Shown here piece after piece: positions 7,730-18,100 of a stretch of 54,139 nt of DNA. Every line of letters begins with the position of its first letter. The first letter of the stretch is position 1. Origin of the DNA: an uncultured Selenomonadales bacterium (GTDB lineage Bacteria > Bacillota > Negativicutes > Selenomonadales > Selenomonadaceae); NCBI GenBank assembly GCA_947165145.1, contig CAMUZG010000015.1, forward strand, positions 1-54,139, given 5' to 3'. The notes under the pieces were generated by a model. The model worked only from the letters and a program-made list of their open reading frames with translations, did not search any database and was not told the origin of the DNA. Position numbers and translations under genes: made by a program.

Positions 7730-10700
7730 TCAACTGAAATATTCAACGCCTGCCTCGAAAAGGTGCTGATTTTTGTTGTCGTGAATGTTTTTGGCGACGT
7801 TGGAGCCGATTCGTTCGGAGTGACCCATTTTGCCGAAAATTTTGCCGCTCGCGTCGGTAATGCCTTCAATCGCCCAAGCGGAGCCGTTCGGGTTGAAAGG
7901 TAGCTCGCTTGTCGGCGCGTCGTCGAAGTCAACGTATTGCGTGGCGATTTGTCCGTTGTCGGCAAGTTTTTTGAGCCAAACATCATTGGCGACGAAACGA
8001 CCTTCGCCATGCGAAACTGGAATTGCGTGAACATCACCGATTGAATTTTTCGCAAGCCACGGCGACAAATTGCTGGCAACGCGCGTGCGGACGTATTGGC
8101 TGACGTGGCGTCCCAAGCTGTTGTGCGTCAAAGTCGGTGAATCCTCTTCAAGTTCGCGAATTTCACCGTATGGCAACAATCCAAGTTTAATCAAAGCCTG
8201 GAAGCCGTTGCAGATGCCGAGAATCAAGCCGTCACGTTCGCGCAGGAGTTTCATGACTTCTTCGGCAATGCGTGGATTTCTGAACGTCGCCGCGATAAAT
8301 TTGCCAGAACCGTCAGGCTCGTCGCCGCCGCTGAAGCCGCCTGGCAACATGATAATCTGCGCCTCACGAATTTTTTTCGCCATGACGGAGATACTTTCTT
8401 CGACCGCTTGAGGCGTCAAATTCTTCACGACGAAAACATCTGGGACGCCGCCGGCATTGCGCCAACATTTCGCGCTGTCGAACTCACAATTCGTGCCGGG
8501 GAAGACGGGAATAAAAATTTGCGGACGCGCAAATTTTAATGTGGAATTAGGAATTAGGAATGTGGAATTATTTTTCGTCGGGATAGTTTGTACGACGGAC
8601 TTCGTGCATGTCGGGAAAATTTTTTCAAGCGGCTCGGAAAGTGCGCGTTTAACATCGTCGAGAGAAATTTTTTCGTCTGCAATTTTTATGCAAGGCTCGG
8701 AAATCGTCTCGCCAATCAACGTGAAGTCAAGCTCGCAAGTCGACTCGACAATCAAACTGCCGTAATTCGTCGCGAATAAATTTTCCACCGCCGCGAATTT
8801 GAATCCGAAATCATTGCCGATTGACATTTTCGAGACCGCCGCCGCAATACCGCCCGCTTGAACACTCATCGCCGCAACAATTTTGCCCGCCGTGATGAGC
8901 TTGTGAACTTTAGAAAAATTTTTCTTGAGCGCGTCGAAATCGGGGACGTTGTCAACATCGCGCGGACATTCAACGAGATAAACTTTGTGACCGGCAGCTT
9001 TGAATTCTGGCGAAATGACTTTATCGGCGTCGACGACAGCAACCGCAAAGCTCACAAGCGTCGGGGGCACGTGAATATTTTCAAACGTCCCGCTCATCGA
9101 ATCTTTGCCGCCGATTGCCGCGACACCGAAATTTTTCTGCGCAACGAATGCTCCGAGCAATGCCGCCAACGGTTTGCCCCAACGAACGGGATTGTCGCCG
9201 AGTTTCTCAAAATATTCCTGGAACGTCAGATAAGCTTGAGAATAATCCGCGCCAGTCGCAACCAATTTTGCCAACGAACTCGTCACAGCATCAATCGCGC
9301 CGTGAAATGGACTGTGTTCCGAAATATCCGCGTCAAATCCAAATGTCATTGCTGTTGTCGTAGAAGTTTCGCCGTCGCAAGGAATTTTCGCAACCATCGC
9401 ATCGGGCGGAGTGAGCTGATTTTTTCCGCCGAACGGCATTAGAACAGTCGCCGCGCCGATTGTCGAATCGAATCGCTCAACCAAACCTTTTTGACTGCAA
9501 ACATTTAATTCGCGCAGATTTTCGAGCCACGAAAAATTTTTCTTGTCCTGAAAACTGACGGCTGACACCTGACAGCTCACATGCCGCTTGACGCCGTTCG
9601 TGTCGAAAAATTTTCTGCTGATGTTAACGATTTGATTGCCGCGCCACGTCATAATCATTCGCCCGCCGTCAGTGACCTCAGCGACTTCGTAAGCCTCAAG
9701 ATTTTCCGCGTCAGCAAGCGCAATGAATTTGTCAACGTCGTTTTTGTCGAGGACAACCGCCATACGTTCCTGCGACTCGGAAATTGCAAGTTCGGTGCCG
9801 TCGAGCCCGTCATATTTTTTGCGTACGGCGTCGAGATTGATTTTGAGACCCGCCGCCAATTCGCCGACAGCAACCGCCACACCGCCCGCGCCGAAGTCGT
9901 TGCAACGTTTGATGAGCCTTGCGGCAGTCGGATTGCGGAACAGGCGTTGAATTTTGCGTTCGGTCGGAGCATTGCCCTTCTGAACTTCCGCGCCGCTTTT
10001 CGTGAGTGATTCGGTCGTGTGAACTTTGCTTGAGCCCGTCGCGCCGCCGATACCGTCACGTCCGGTTCGTCCGCCGAGCAAAATGACTTTGTCGCCCGCG
10101 CAGGGACGTTTTCTGATGACGTTCGCACTCGGAGCCGCCGCAATCACCGCGCCGATTTCCATTCGTTTGGCGAGATAACCTTCGTGATAAATTTCGTGAA
10201 CTTGTCCCGTCGCCAAACCGATTTGGTTGCCGTAGGAGCTGTAGCCTTGAGCCGCGCCGCGAGTAATTTTTTTCTGCGGAAGTTTGCCTGGCAACGTCTC
10301 TGAAAATTTTTTACGAGGGTCAGCGGCACCTGTCACGCGCATTGCTTGATAAACGTAACTTCGTCCGCTCAACGGGTCACGAATCGCTCCGCCGAGACAT
10401 GTCGCCGCGCCGCCGAACGGTTCAATTTCGGTCGGGTGATTGTGCGTCTCGTTCTTGAACATCACAAGCCAATCTTCGTCGTGCCCGTCAATCTTTGCGG
10501 TGATTTTGATTGAGCAGGCGTTGATTTCCTCGGAAACGTCAAGATTCGCGGGCTTAACGATTTTCGCGCCGATTGTGCCCAAATCCATGAGCGAAACGTC
10601 TTTGTCGGGATTGTGCGCAGACAAATATTCTTTAAAGGCACGTTCGACAACTTCCGCGCCCGCGTCGAAGGTCACGCTGTCAATCGCCGTCGTGAAGGTC

Positions 10701-11383
10701 GTGTGGCGGCAATGGTCGCTCCAATACGTATCAATGACTTTGAGCTCAGTGATTGTCGGTGGACGTTGCTCAGTGTCGCGAAAATATTTTTGGCAGAACT
10801 TCAAATCGTCGAGATTCATGGCAAGCCCGCGTTCCGTCAAAAAATTTTTCAATGCGGCGTCATCGCTGTCGTTGAAGTCGTTCAAAATTTCCACGTCAGG
10901 CGGATTGTCGGCAGAAATTTTCAACGTCGCGGGCAAATCAAAAGTCGCCTCGCGTGATTCAATCGCGTTAATCGAGTACGCTTTGATTTTCGCGAAATCG
11001 TCAGCAGAAATGTCGCCGCTCAAAGAAATTATTCGTGCGGAATGAATCATCGGCAATTCGCCACCCGTGACGAGCTGAACACATTGCGCGGCGGAATCGG
11101 CACGTTGATCGAATTGACCAGGCAGATATTCCACGGCAAAAGTTTTCGTCGCGTCGAGTTCGTCGGGCAGTTCGCAGTAAAAATTGTCGACGTTCGGTTC
11201 GCGAAAAACAATATCTCGCACGCGCAGAAAATCTTCGTCGCTCAAACCTTCCACATCGTAGCGAACGAGCAATCGCACGCCCGAAAGATTTTTGATGTCC
11301 AAAGTCTCGCGGAAATCTTCGAGCAGTTGACGGGCGGGAACGTCGAACCCCGCGCGCTTCTCAACGTAAATTCTCTTAACCAT
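7730..11383 (-). CDS. purL: Phosphoribosylformylglycinamidine synthase, single-chain
   Basis: A 1217-residue FGAM synthase for the fourth step of purine synthesis, converting FGAR, glutamine and ATP to FGAM. It is the long form with a PurS-like N-terminus, two AIR-synthase-like halves (KNETHNHPTEIEPFGGAATC near residue 310) and a C-terminal class I glutamine amidotransferase with the nucleophile in GICNGFQ. Two short repeat-derived stretches lie in frame: about residues 602-610 (QVSAVSFQ, from a GTCAG-rich repeat) and 938-948 (STFLIPNSTL, from the AATTCC repeat), the second in the linker to the amidotransferase domain. ATG at 11381-11383 follows GGGAGGC. A restriction-modification pair follows one base downstream. 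Confidence 0.96.
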   Translation of the reverse strand: MVKRIYVEKRAGFDVPARQLLEDFRETLDIKNLSGVRLLVRYDVEGLSDEDFLRVRDIVFREPNVDNFYCELPDELDATKTFAVEYLPGQFDQRADSAAQCVQLVTGGELPMIHSARIISLSGDISADDFAKIKAYSINAIESREATFDLPATLKISADNPPDVEILNDFNDSDDAALKNFLTERGLAMNLDDLKFCQKYFRDTEQRPPTITELKVIDTYWSDHCRHTTFTTAIDSVTFDAGAEVVERAFKEYLSAHNPDKDVSLMDLGTIGAKIVKPANLDVSEEINACSIKITAKIDGHDEDWLVMFKNETHNHPTEIEPFGGAATCLGGAIRDPLSGRSYVYQAMRVTGAADPRKKFSETLPGKLPQKKITRGAAQGYSSYGNQIGLATGQVHEIYHEGYLAKRMEIGAVIAAAPSANVIRKRPCAGDKVILLGGRTGRDGIGGATGSSKVHTTESLTKSGAEVQKGNAPTERKIQRLFRNPTAARLIKRCNDFGAGGVAVAVGELAAGLKINLDAVRKKYDGLDGTELAISESQERMAVVLDKNDVDKFIALADAENLEAYEVAEVTDGGRMIMTWRGNQIVNISRKFFDTNGVKRHVSCQVSAVSFQDKKNFSWLENLRELNVCSQKGLVERFDSTIGAATVLMPFGGKNQLTPPDAMVAKIPCDGETSTTTAMTFGFDADISEHSPFHGAIDAVTSSLAKLVATGADYSQAYLTFQEYFEKLGDNPVRWGKPLAALLGAFVAQKNFGVAAIGGKDSMSGTFENIHVPPTLVSFAVAVVDADKVISPEFKAAGHKVYLVECPRDVDNVPDFDALKKNFSKVHKLITAGKIVAAMSVQAGGIAAAVSKMSIGNDFGFKFAAVENLFATNYGSLIVESTCELDFTLIGETISEPCIKIADEKISLDDVKRALSEPLEKIFPTCTKSVVQTIPTKNNSTFLIPNSTLKFARPQIFIPVFPGTNCEFDSAKCWRNAGGVPDVFVVKNLTPQAVEESISVMAKKIREAQIIMLPGGFSGGDEPDGSGKFIAATFRNPRIAEEVMKLLRERDGLILGICNGFQALIKLGLLPYGEIRELEEDSPTLTHNSLGRHVSQYVRTRVASNLSPWLAKNSIGDVHAIPVSHGEGRFVANDVWLKKLADNGQIATQYVDFDDAPTSELPFNPNGSAWAIEGITDASGKIFGKMGHSERIGSNVAKNIHDNKNQHLFEAGVEYFS
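8539..8570 (-). repeat. AATTCC-type repeat inside purL
   Basis: On the minus strand this stretch reads as tandem AATTCC/TAATTCC units bounded by CCACATT, and encodes STFLIPNSTL in the purL frame. The same element occurs at intergenic or gene-end sites 26810-26840, 39146-39177 and 39686-39707. It lies in the linker before the amidotransferase domain, where extra residues should be tolerated. Confidence 0.8.
9555..9580 (-). repeat. GTCAG-type short repeat inside purL
   Basis: Three near-tandem units (minus strand TGTCAG, GTGTCAGC, CGTCAG) encode CQVSAVS in the purL frame. A related GCTGATA run lies at 39113-39137 after hisS. The insertion keeps the frame. Confidence 0.6.
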
Positions 11384-11410
11384 GACAGCCTCCCGAAATT
11401 TTTTGAAATT

Positions 11411-11440
11411 ATTCTATCACAGCGCGTCAATAAATGTTAA
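11411..11440 (-). promoter_or_regulatory. Probable purL promoter
   Basis: On the minus strand, TTAACA (11435-11440) and TAGAAT (11411-11416) are 18 bases apart, about 27 bases before the purL start. No purine riboswitch is visible in this short leader. Confidence 0.5.
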
Positions 11441-11453
11441 GCGTCCCGCAAGC

Positions 11454-11482
11454 TTGACCGTGCGCGGGCTTTGCAATAAAAT
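11454..11482 (+). promoter_or_regulatory. Sigma70-type promoter for the SIMPL gene
   Basis: TTGACC (11454-11459) and TAAAAT (11477-11482) are separated by 17 bases, followed by GAGGTGA just before the ATG at 11502. It is arranged back to back with the purL promoter. Confidence 0.75.
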
Positions 11483-11501
11483 TCTTTACGAGGTGAGTGC
11501 T

Positions 11502-12206
11502 ATGAAAAAATTTTTTATCTTAACGCTGATGTTGATGATGTTCTGCGCAACGACGTTCGCCGCAGAAGTCAAGCCGCCGACAATTTCCGTGAGCGGTGAA
11601 GGTGTCGTTGAAGTCGCGCCCGATCGTGCCACAATTACCGTCGGTGTCGTCACTCGCGAAAAAACTTCGTCTGCCGTTCAATCAGCCAATGCAAAAGCCG
11701 CAACGTCCGTCATCAACGCGATTGTCGCGCTCGGCATTGAACGCAAGAACATTTCCACCGGCAACTACAATTTCAACCCGACGTATCGCCACTTCGACAA
11801 CGGGCGCAGTGAAATCGACGGCTACGAGGCATCGAACTCCGTCACGGTTATTGTCGACGATTTGAATTTGGTCGGCAAAGTTATCGACGCGGCGTTAAGT
11901 CACGGTGCCAATCAAGTCAACAGCTTGAATTTCGGATTGCGCAACAGGACTGCTTATCAAGACGAGGCTTTGAAACTCGCGATTCTCGACGCCAGACGCA
12001 AAGCTGAAGTTGCCGCCGCCGCTTTGGGCAAAAATATTCTGGGCGTTTACAGCGTTTCGATTAACTCCGCGTCAGTGAATTCGCCCCGCAATTACAAAAT
12101 GGCTCGCGGTATGGCGGAAGATTCCTTGAGCGTCGATACTCCGATTGAAAGCGGAACGTTGCAATGTTCGGCAAGCGTTCACGTCGAATTTGAAATCAGT
12201 CGATGA
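11502..12206 (+). CDS. SIMPL-domain (DUF541) secreted protein
   Basis: A 234-residue protein with a Sec signal peptide (MKKFFILTLMLMMF then an ATTFAAE cleavage region) and one SIMPL/DUF541 domain. Family hallmarks are ISVSGEGVVEVAPDRATITVGV at the start of the mature part, IKNIS-like GIERKNISTGNYNFNP, and a C-terminal strand with ALKLAILDARRKAE. Members are periplasmic or surface-associated; the Brucella relative forms an oligomeric ring, and the biochemical role is not established. The true start is the ATG at 11502 with GAGGTGA; an upstream extension has no signal peptide. The stop overlaps the ATG of the acyltransferase by four bases. Confidence 0.9.
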   Translation: MKKFFILTLMLMMFCATTFAAEVKPPTISVSGEGVVEVAPDRATITVGVVTREKTSSAVQSANAKAATSVINAIVALGIERKNISTGNYNFNPTYRHFDNGRSEIDGYEASNSVTVIVDDLNLVGKVIDAALSHGANQVNSLNFGLRNRTAYQDEALKLAILDARRKAEVAAAALGKNILGVYSVSINSASVNSPRNYKMARGMAEDSLSVDTPIESGTLQCSASVHVEFEISR

Positions 12207-13288
12207 AAAAGCCGTGGCTTGATTCAATCGAATACATTCGCGGCGTCGCAATGCTCGGCGTCGTGGCAATTCATGTCGGCTCGCAATATCTGCTCAACCC
12301 AACGCCGAACACGCATTTAGTCGCGCTGTTCGAGATCGTCTCGCGGTTCAGCGTGCCGATATTTTTTTTCGTGTCAGCATTCGGATTGTTTTATCGCATG
12401 GATTTGGCTGAGCCGTTCGACTACGGAAAATTTCTGCGGCGGCGATTCAAAGCTGTACTTGTGCCGTATTTGCTCTGGTCGACGCTGTATTTGTTGCACG
12501 ACAGATTTTTTTACGGCTACGCGATAATCGCGGACTTCGGGCACGCTGTGGAAATTTTTTTCTTCGGGCTCGCGAAATATCATCTGTACTTCCTGGTGAT
12601 TTTGATTTGGTTTTATCTGCTGATGCCGCTGTGGATTTTCATTGTCAAGCGCATGACGCCCGCACGATTAATTTTCTTGCTCGCCGCGCAGATTTTGTTT
12701 GATTGCTGGTCGAGTTATTGCGTTGGGGCGACAGAAAATCTTTTCGTAAAATGGCGCATGAATTGGCTTGTCTTGCATTACGTGTTCATCTTCGTTTTAG
12801 GTGGAGTGTTGGCGGTTCATTCGCAGAAATTCTTCGCGTGGTGTTCGTCGCAAAAAAAAATCATCAGCGCAACATTTTTCGTCGCGCTGACAATTTTGCT
12901 CGGATACTATCATTTTTTATTGGCGGTCAGAGGATACACGCCACTTGAGGCGGTCAACACTGCTCATCAACTGTCGCCGCCGGGAATTTTCTACACAATC
13001 GCCGCGTCAATATTTTTGTTCACGCTGTTTCAATTCGGACGATTGCCCGCGCCGTTGAAAAAATTTTTGAGCGTGCTCGGAAAAAATTCATACTTCGTGT
13101 ATTTGGCGCACCCGTTGGCGATAACGTGGTTGTCGCTCGGTTTAGGCAAGCTCGGTTTATTGATGACGGCTCCGAACGCGCTGATATTTTACACGTTGAC
13201 GGTCGCTGTGACGTTAGCGGCAAATTTCATCGTCAATCAATTACGCGGGCTAGTGTTCCGTTCGGTCGACGGCGGTCGCGGCGCGTAA
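12203..13288 (+). CDS. Acyltransferase 3 family membrane protein
   Basis: A 361-residue integral membrane protein of the acyltransferase 3 family, which transfers acetyl or other acyl groups to sugars of surface glycans. The family signature at the N-terminus is seen: DSIEYIRGVAMLGVVAIH, with the conserved Arg and His in the first membrane helix, followed by about ten hydrophobic segments with HLYFLVILIWFYLLMPL and, near the end, GKNSYFVYLAHPLAI. The ATG overlaps the SIMPL stop, so it is co-transcribed. Its 3' end overlaps by 52 bases the end of the convergent glycosyltransferase, which suggests a surface polysaccharide context for both. The acceptor is unknown. Confidence 0.9.
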   Translation: MKKPWLDSIEYIRGVAMLGVVAIHVGSQYLLNPTPNTHLVALFEIVSRFSVPIFFFVSAFGLFYRMDLAEPFDYGKFLRRRFKAVLVPYLLWSTLYLLHDRFFYGYAIIADFGHAVEIFFFGLAKYHLYFLVILIWFYLLMPLWIFIVKRMTPARLIFLLAAQILFDCWSSYCVGATENLFVKWRMNWLVLHYVFIFVLGGVLAVHSQKFFAWCSSQKKIISATFFVALTILLGYYHFLLAVRGYTPLEAVNTAHQLSPPGIFYTIAASIFLFTLFQFGRLPAPLKKFLSVLGKNSYFVYLAHPLAITWLSLGLGKLGLLMTAPNALIFYTLTVAVTLAANFIVNQLRGLVFRSVDGGRGA

Positions 13289-14226
13289 ATCATTCTCTTA
13301 CCGTCAATCTCGTCGACAAGATAAATCGGGCGGTGTTTGCTCTCGTAGAAAATTTGTCCGAGATATTCGCCGATAATTCCCAACGCGAGCATTTGCATTC
13401 CGCCGAGGAACAACATCACCGTCAACAGCGTCGGGTAACCGGCAACGGGGTCGCCGTAAAGCAACGCCATTGTCAGCACGAAAAACATATACACCATTGC
13501 GCCGAACGACACGGTGATTCCGAGAAATGTCATCATGCGGAGCGGCGCGGTCGTGAAGGAAGTCATGCCGTTCATCGCCAAATTGAACAGCGCGGCGAAA
13601 TTCCACGTCGTTGAACCGGCGGCACGCGGTTGCACTTCAAACGGAATTTCTTTCTTGCGGTAACCAATCCACGTGAAAAGTCCCTTCGTGAAGCGTTGGT
13701 TTTCGCGCATGAGTTTCAACGCCTCAATACATCTGCGGTCGAGTAAACGGAAATCTCCAACGTCACGTTGCATTTCATAAGACGTGCTGAATTTTTTCAT
13801 TACCGCGTAGAAGATATTGGCACATTGACGCTTGAGCCACGTCTCGCCTTTACGGTCGATTCTCTTTGCACAAACGTCGTCGAAACCTTCGCGCCACCAC
13901 TTGACCATTTCAGCGATACTTGACGGCGGGTGTTGGAGGTCGGCGTCCATGATTATAACGGCGTCACCGTCGGCATAGTCGATACCCGCCATCATCGCGG
14001 ATTCTTTGCCGAAATTGCGCGACAAGCTGACGTAACTAATTTCGTCGTGCGCGGCGGATAATTGTCTGAGTTTGTCGAGCGTGCCGTCGCGGCTGCCGTC
14101 GTTGACGAAAATGTAATTGAACGTGCAGTCGGGAATTTTTTCAACGTGTTTGTGCACGGCGGGATAGAACAGGTCGACGACTTCCTCTTCGTTGTAGCAG
14201 GGCACGATTATCGTAATTTTGTCCAT
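13237..14226 (-). CDS. Family 2 glycosyltransferase, GtrB/DPM1-like
   Basis: A 329-residue GT-A enzyme likely to transfer a sugar from a nucleotide donor to undecaprenyl phosphate. Seen: ITIIVPCYNEEEVV at the N-terminus, VNDGSRDGT near 40, the metal-binding DADLQHPP near 94, and QRFTKGLFTWIGYR near 170. Two C-terminal membrane segments (about 230-255 and 265-290) are followed by EYLGQIFYESKHRPIYLVDE. This is the layout of the GtrB/YfdH bactoprenol glucosyltransferase group. The ATG at 14224-14226 is chosen as the family start; a longer frame to 14295 exists, and no strong ribosome site was found. It converges with the acyltransferase, with a 52-base overlap. Confidence 0.92.
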   Translation of the reverse strand: MDKITIIVPCYNEEEVVDLFYPAVHKHVEKIPDCTFNYIFVNDGSRDGTLDKLRQLSAAHDEISYVSLSRNFGKESAMMAGIDYADGDAVIIMDADLQHPPSSIAEMVKWWREGFDDVCAKRIDRKGETWLKRQCANIFYAVMKKFSTSYEMQRDVGDFRLLDRRCIEALKLMRENQRFTKGLFTWIGYRKKEIPFEVQPRAAGSTTWNFAALFNLAMNGMTSFTTAPLRMMTFLGITVSFGAMVYMFFVLTMALLYGDPVAGYPTLLTVMLFLGGMQMLALGIIGEYLGQIFYESKHRPIYLVDEIDGKRMIYAPRPPSTERNTSPRN

Positions 14227-14337
14227 AAGTTCTTGCGTTGCGGTCTCCCGTGAAATTTTTTCTGCGATTATATCAAAGGCGCGGGGATTGTTCAATCACA
14301 ACGCGGGCGGCAGGCTCGCATGATTTTTGGAGGAGAC

Positions 14338-15120
14338 ATGGAAAATTTTATTGTGACGACGACGCGCAAACCCGACGATACCGCCGAAATTTTTGCTACG
14401 GAATTGGCGACGAAACTCGGTGGAAATTTTGTTGAACGTGAAGATTTTTCGTTCGACATGCTCAAAAAAATTCACGGCGTGGAAAATATTTTGCTCGTCA
14501 AAAAAAATTCGCTCAGCGTCATAACGGCGGAGGGCGAACTTTTTTTTCATCCGAACACGGCACATCTGCGAATCAAAAATCTGCGCGGCGGCGACGGCGA
14601 TCGTTTGATTGACGCGCTGAAAATTTCGGAAGGCTCGACGGTTTTGGATTGCACGCTCGGTTTGGGCAGTGACGCGCTTGTTGTAAGCTTCGTTGTCGGC
14701 TTGAGAGGCAAAGTCGTTGCGCTTGAAATCAATCCGCTCATTGCCGAAATCGTCCGCCACGGTTTGAAAAATTTTTCCGAAGACAGCCCGCACGTTTTGG
14801 ACGCCATGCGTCGCGTCGAAGTCGTCAACGCCGATTGCAAAGACTTTCTAAAAAATTGCGCCGACAATTCGTTCGACGCGGTGTATTTTGACCCGATGTT
14901 CCGCCGTCCCGTCAAAAGCAGTTCGGGGCTCAATCCGATTCGTCCGCTTGCCGATAATCGCCCGTTGACGCAGGAAATTATCCGTGAGGCTTGTCGTGTC
15001 GCAAAATGTCGCATCGTCATGAAAGAACATTCCGACAGCGCGGAATTCGACAGGCTCGGCTTCACAATCGCTGCGGGCGGCAAATACAGTTCCGTTGCCT
15101 TCGGCGTGATTGATGTTTAA
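14338..15120 (+). CDS. Class I SAM-dependent methyltransferase, RsmJ-like
   Basis: A 260-residue methyltransferase resembling the RsmJ family (16S rRNA guanine-N2 methylation in E. coli) and its Firmicute relatives. Motif I is VLDCTLGLGSDALV, motif II is KVVALEINPL, and the catalytic region is YFDPMFRRPVKSSSGLNPI, as in this family. A short N-terminal domain (about 90 residues) precedes the SAM fold. ATG at 14338 follows GGAGGAGA; an in-frame ATG at 14320 lacks a site. It ends six bases before the convergent mfd stop. Equivalence with RsmJ is inferred, so I give no gene symbol. Confidence 0.85.
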   Translation: MENFIVTTTRKPDDTAEIFATELATKLGGNFVEREDFSFDMLKKIHGVENILLVKKNSLSVITAEGELFFHPNTAHLRIKNLRGGDGDRLIDALKISEGSTVLDCTLGLGSDALVVSFVVGLRGKVVALEINPLIAEIVRHGLKNFSEDSPHVLDAMRRVEVVNADCKDFLKNCADNSFDAVYFDPMFRRPVKSSSGLNPIRPLADNRPLTQEIIREACRVAKCRIVMKEHSDSAEFDRLGFTIAAGGKYSSVAFGVIDV

Positions 15121-15126
15121 AATTTT

Positions 15127-18100
15127 TTATCTCGGCGTTAAACTCCTGAGCACGTTAAAAATTCGTGTCGGGAGATTTTTTTTCGTCTTTAACGTGATAA
15201 AAATTCGCTGTGAACTCTCGATGAATTTCAAATCGCGGCGGAAGATTTTCGACAGCTCAAGCAAGCCTGACGCTGAAATGCTCGACACGTCATCAAAAAT
15301 AATTTCCACGCGCAAATTTTGTTCCCGAATCGAACGCACGCCCAAATTCTTCGCGGCAATACGAATTCTGGCGACTTGCAACAAATTTTCGACTGGCTCG
15401 GTGATTTGGCCGAAACGATCAGTCAATTCGTCGCGCAGGTCACGAACTTCCTTGTCTTCGCGCATAACGGCAAGTCGACGATAAATTTCAATCTTGTCGC
15501 CCGCATTTGAAATGTAATCGCGGTCAATGAACGCCTCCGTCGGCAGGCTGATAATCGGGTCGGGCTCCTTAACGTCCGCGACGGATTTGTTCTGCAACTT
15601 GTTAACCGCTTCTTCCAAAAGCTGACAGTACATCTCGAAGCCGACGCTGGCAATGTGTCCGTGCTGTTGTGAACCGAGTAAATTTCCCGCGCCGCGAATT
15701 TGCAGGTCACGCATGGCAATTTTGAATCCCGCGCCGAGTTGAGCGAATTCCCGCATGGCTTGAAGACGTTTTTCGGCAGTCTCGCTTAAAATTTTTTCCG
15801 CACGATGAACAAAGTACGCAAAAGCCATACGACTGGAACGTCCGACACGTCCGCGCATTTGATAAAGTTGTGCCAAACCGAAATTGTCCGCGTCGTAAAC
15901 AATAATCGTGTTCGCGTTGGCAACGTCAAGCCCGCTCTCAATAATCGTCGTCGTCAACAGCACATTGAACGCGCCCTCGTAAAAATCCATCATCACGCTT
16001 TCAAGCAAATCCTCCGACATTTGACCGTGAGCAGTGCGAATTTTGGCTTCGGGCACAAGTTTCATCAATCGGTCGCGCATGATGTCGATTGTGTCGATTT
16101 TGTTGTAGACGAAGAAAACTTGTCCGCCGCGACGAATTTCCCGCCGCAGTGCCTCGGCAATGATTGCGTCGTCGTCCTCAATAATGTAGGTTTGAACGGG
16201 GAAACGTTCCGAAGGTGCAGTTTCAATCAAACTCATGTCGCGTGCTCCGACTAATGACATGTGCAACGTTCGCGGAATCGGTGTCGCGCTCAAGGTCAAA
16301 ATGTCGACGCCCGCGCTCATCGAACGAATTTTTTCCTTCTGCTTGACGCCAAATCGTTGTTCCTCGTCGATAATCAGCAAGCCCAAATCTTTGAACTGAA
16401 TTTTGCTCGAAAGGATTGCGTGCGTGCCGATTAACACGTCGACTTGACCTGCGCGGACTTTTTGCAAAGTCAAACGCTGTTCCTTCGGACTTCTGAAGCG
16501 GCAGATAACGTCGACGGTCGGCAAAAATCCTTTGAAACGCTCGGAGAAAGTTTGATAGTGCTGTTGAGCCAAAACGGTCGTCGGGACGAGAACTGCGCAT
16601 TGTTTGCCGTTCATCGCCGCCTTGTACGCCGCACGAATCGCAATTTCAGTCTTGCCGAAGCCAACGTCGCCGCAAATCAGCCTGTCCATCGGCTCTGCGC
16701 GTTCCATGTCGCGTTTGATGTCGGCAACGGCACGAATTTGGTCGGCGGTCTCTTCGTATGGAAAAGCGTCCTCGAATTCGCGTTGAGTGGCGTCGTCCTC
16801 GGCGAAGGCAAAACCTGTTGCCTGCTGACGTTGCGCGTAAAGCTCCAAAAGTTTTTCGGCAATGTCCTCGACTGCGGCGGAAGCTTTGGATTTGGCACGT
16901 GCCCAATCGCCTGAACCTAATCGCGACAATTTCGGAACCGCGCCGTCATCAGAAATATATTTTTGAAGATATTGCACCTGGTCAACGGGAATGAACAACT
17001 TATCCGCGCCGCCGTATTGAATATGCAGAAAATCTTTGCGCACGCCGTCAAATTCCAAAGTCTCGACGCCGAGATATTTTCCGATACCGTTTTCGATGTG
17101 CACGACGTAATCGCCTGGGTGAATGTCGCTGAAGTGACGGATTTTCTCGCCGCTGACGGATTGAACGTTTTGCCGCTTGTGATGAATTTGTCCGCCGAAA
17201 ATATTTTGCTCCGTCAAGACAGTCAGCTTGGCGTTGGGCAGCGTGAAACCGTCGCTCAAGTTGCCGAGTTGTAGCGCAATGCCCGTTAAACCGCGTTCGT
17301 AAAGCAATTTCATCACGCCGTTAAGTTTGGCTTGGCTCGCGAACAGGATAAAAATATTTTGCCCAAACTCAAGCAGTCGCGCCAATTCGTCAAGGAAAAA
17401 TTTCGTTTGCCCCTGAAAACTCGTGACGTTCGCCGCAGTGATTCCGATTGATTCCGTCGGTTTGACGCCGCGAATTTTTTTCATCATCAACTCGAAGTGA
17501 ATTAACGTGCTTGAACGCGCCGCCTCGACGAGTTGCTCGAACTTGAAAATTTTTCTCTTGAGCACGGGATTTTCGGCAGTCAGCGTGTTTATCGCCTCGA
17601 AAATTCGCGCCGGTTCGTCGAAAATTATTGTCGCGTTGTCGCCCGCGCAGGTCAAAAACGGTTCCGCAAACGCGCCGAAATTTTTTATCGGGATAATCGT
17701 GACGAAACAAATTTTTTTCTGCGAACGCAACGTATCAAAATCGACGACGCGAATCGACTCGACTTCATCGCCGAAAAATTCTACGCGATAAGGTTGAGGC
17801 TCATTGACGGGGAAAACGTCGACAATGCCGCCGTGCACGCTGAATTTGCCGATTGCGTCAATTTCGTCAGCGCGTTCGTAGCCGAATTCGTCAAGTTTGC
17901 TCAAAAAATTTTCCCGCGACAAAGTTTGACCGTTCTCGACGCGCAGTTGAAGTCGCAAAAAATCTTGGCGGGAAAAATCTTTTTTGACAGCCGCAACCGC
18001 CGTCGCCAACACGATTATTTTTTCGCCGCGCAGAAGTCTCGACAAAATTCCCAAACGTTTTGCCTGCCGCTCAATGCCCACTGTGCTTGCTTGCACGTCG

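Noticed and set aside
7729-8079. N-terminal extension of the DNA methyltransferase into purL
   Set aside because: The extra codons are purL in another frame; the methylase fold begins at the ATG at 7728, right after the purL stop.
8858-9442. Long plus-strand frame opposite purL
   Set aside because: Antisense shadow of a conserved enzyme; Arg/Asn-rich composition and no start signals. Similar frames opposite mfd, alaS and the R-M-S gene were left out for the same reason.
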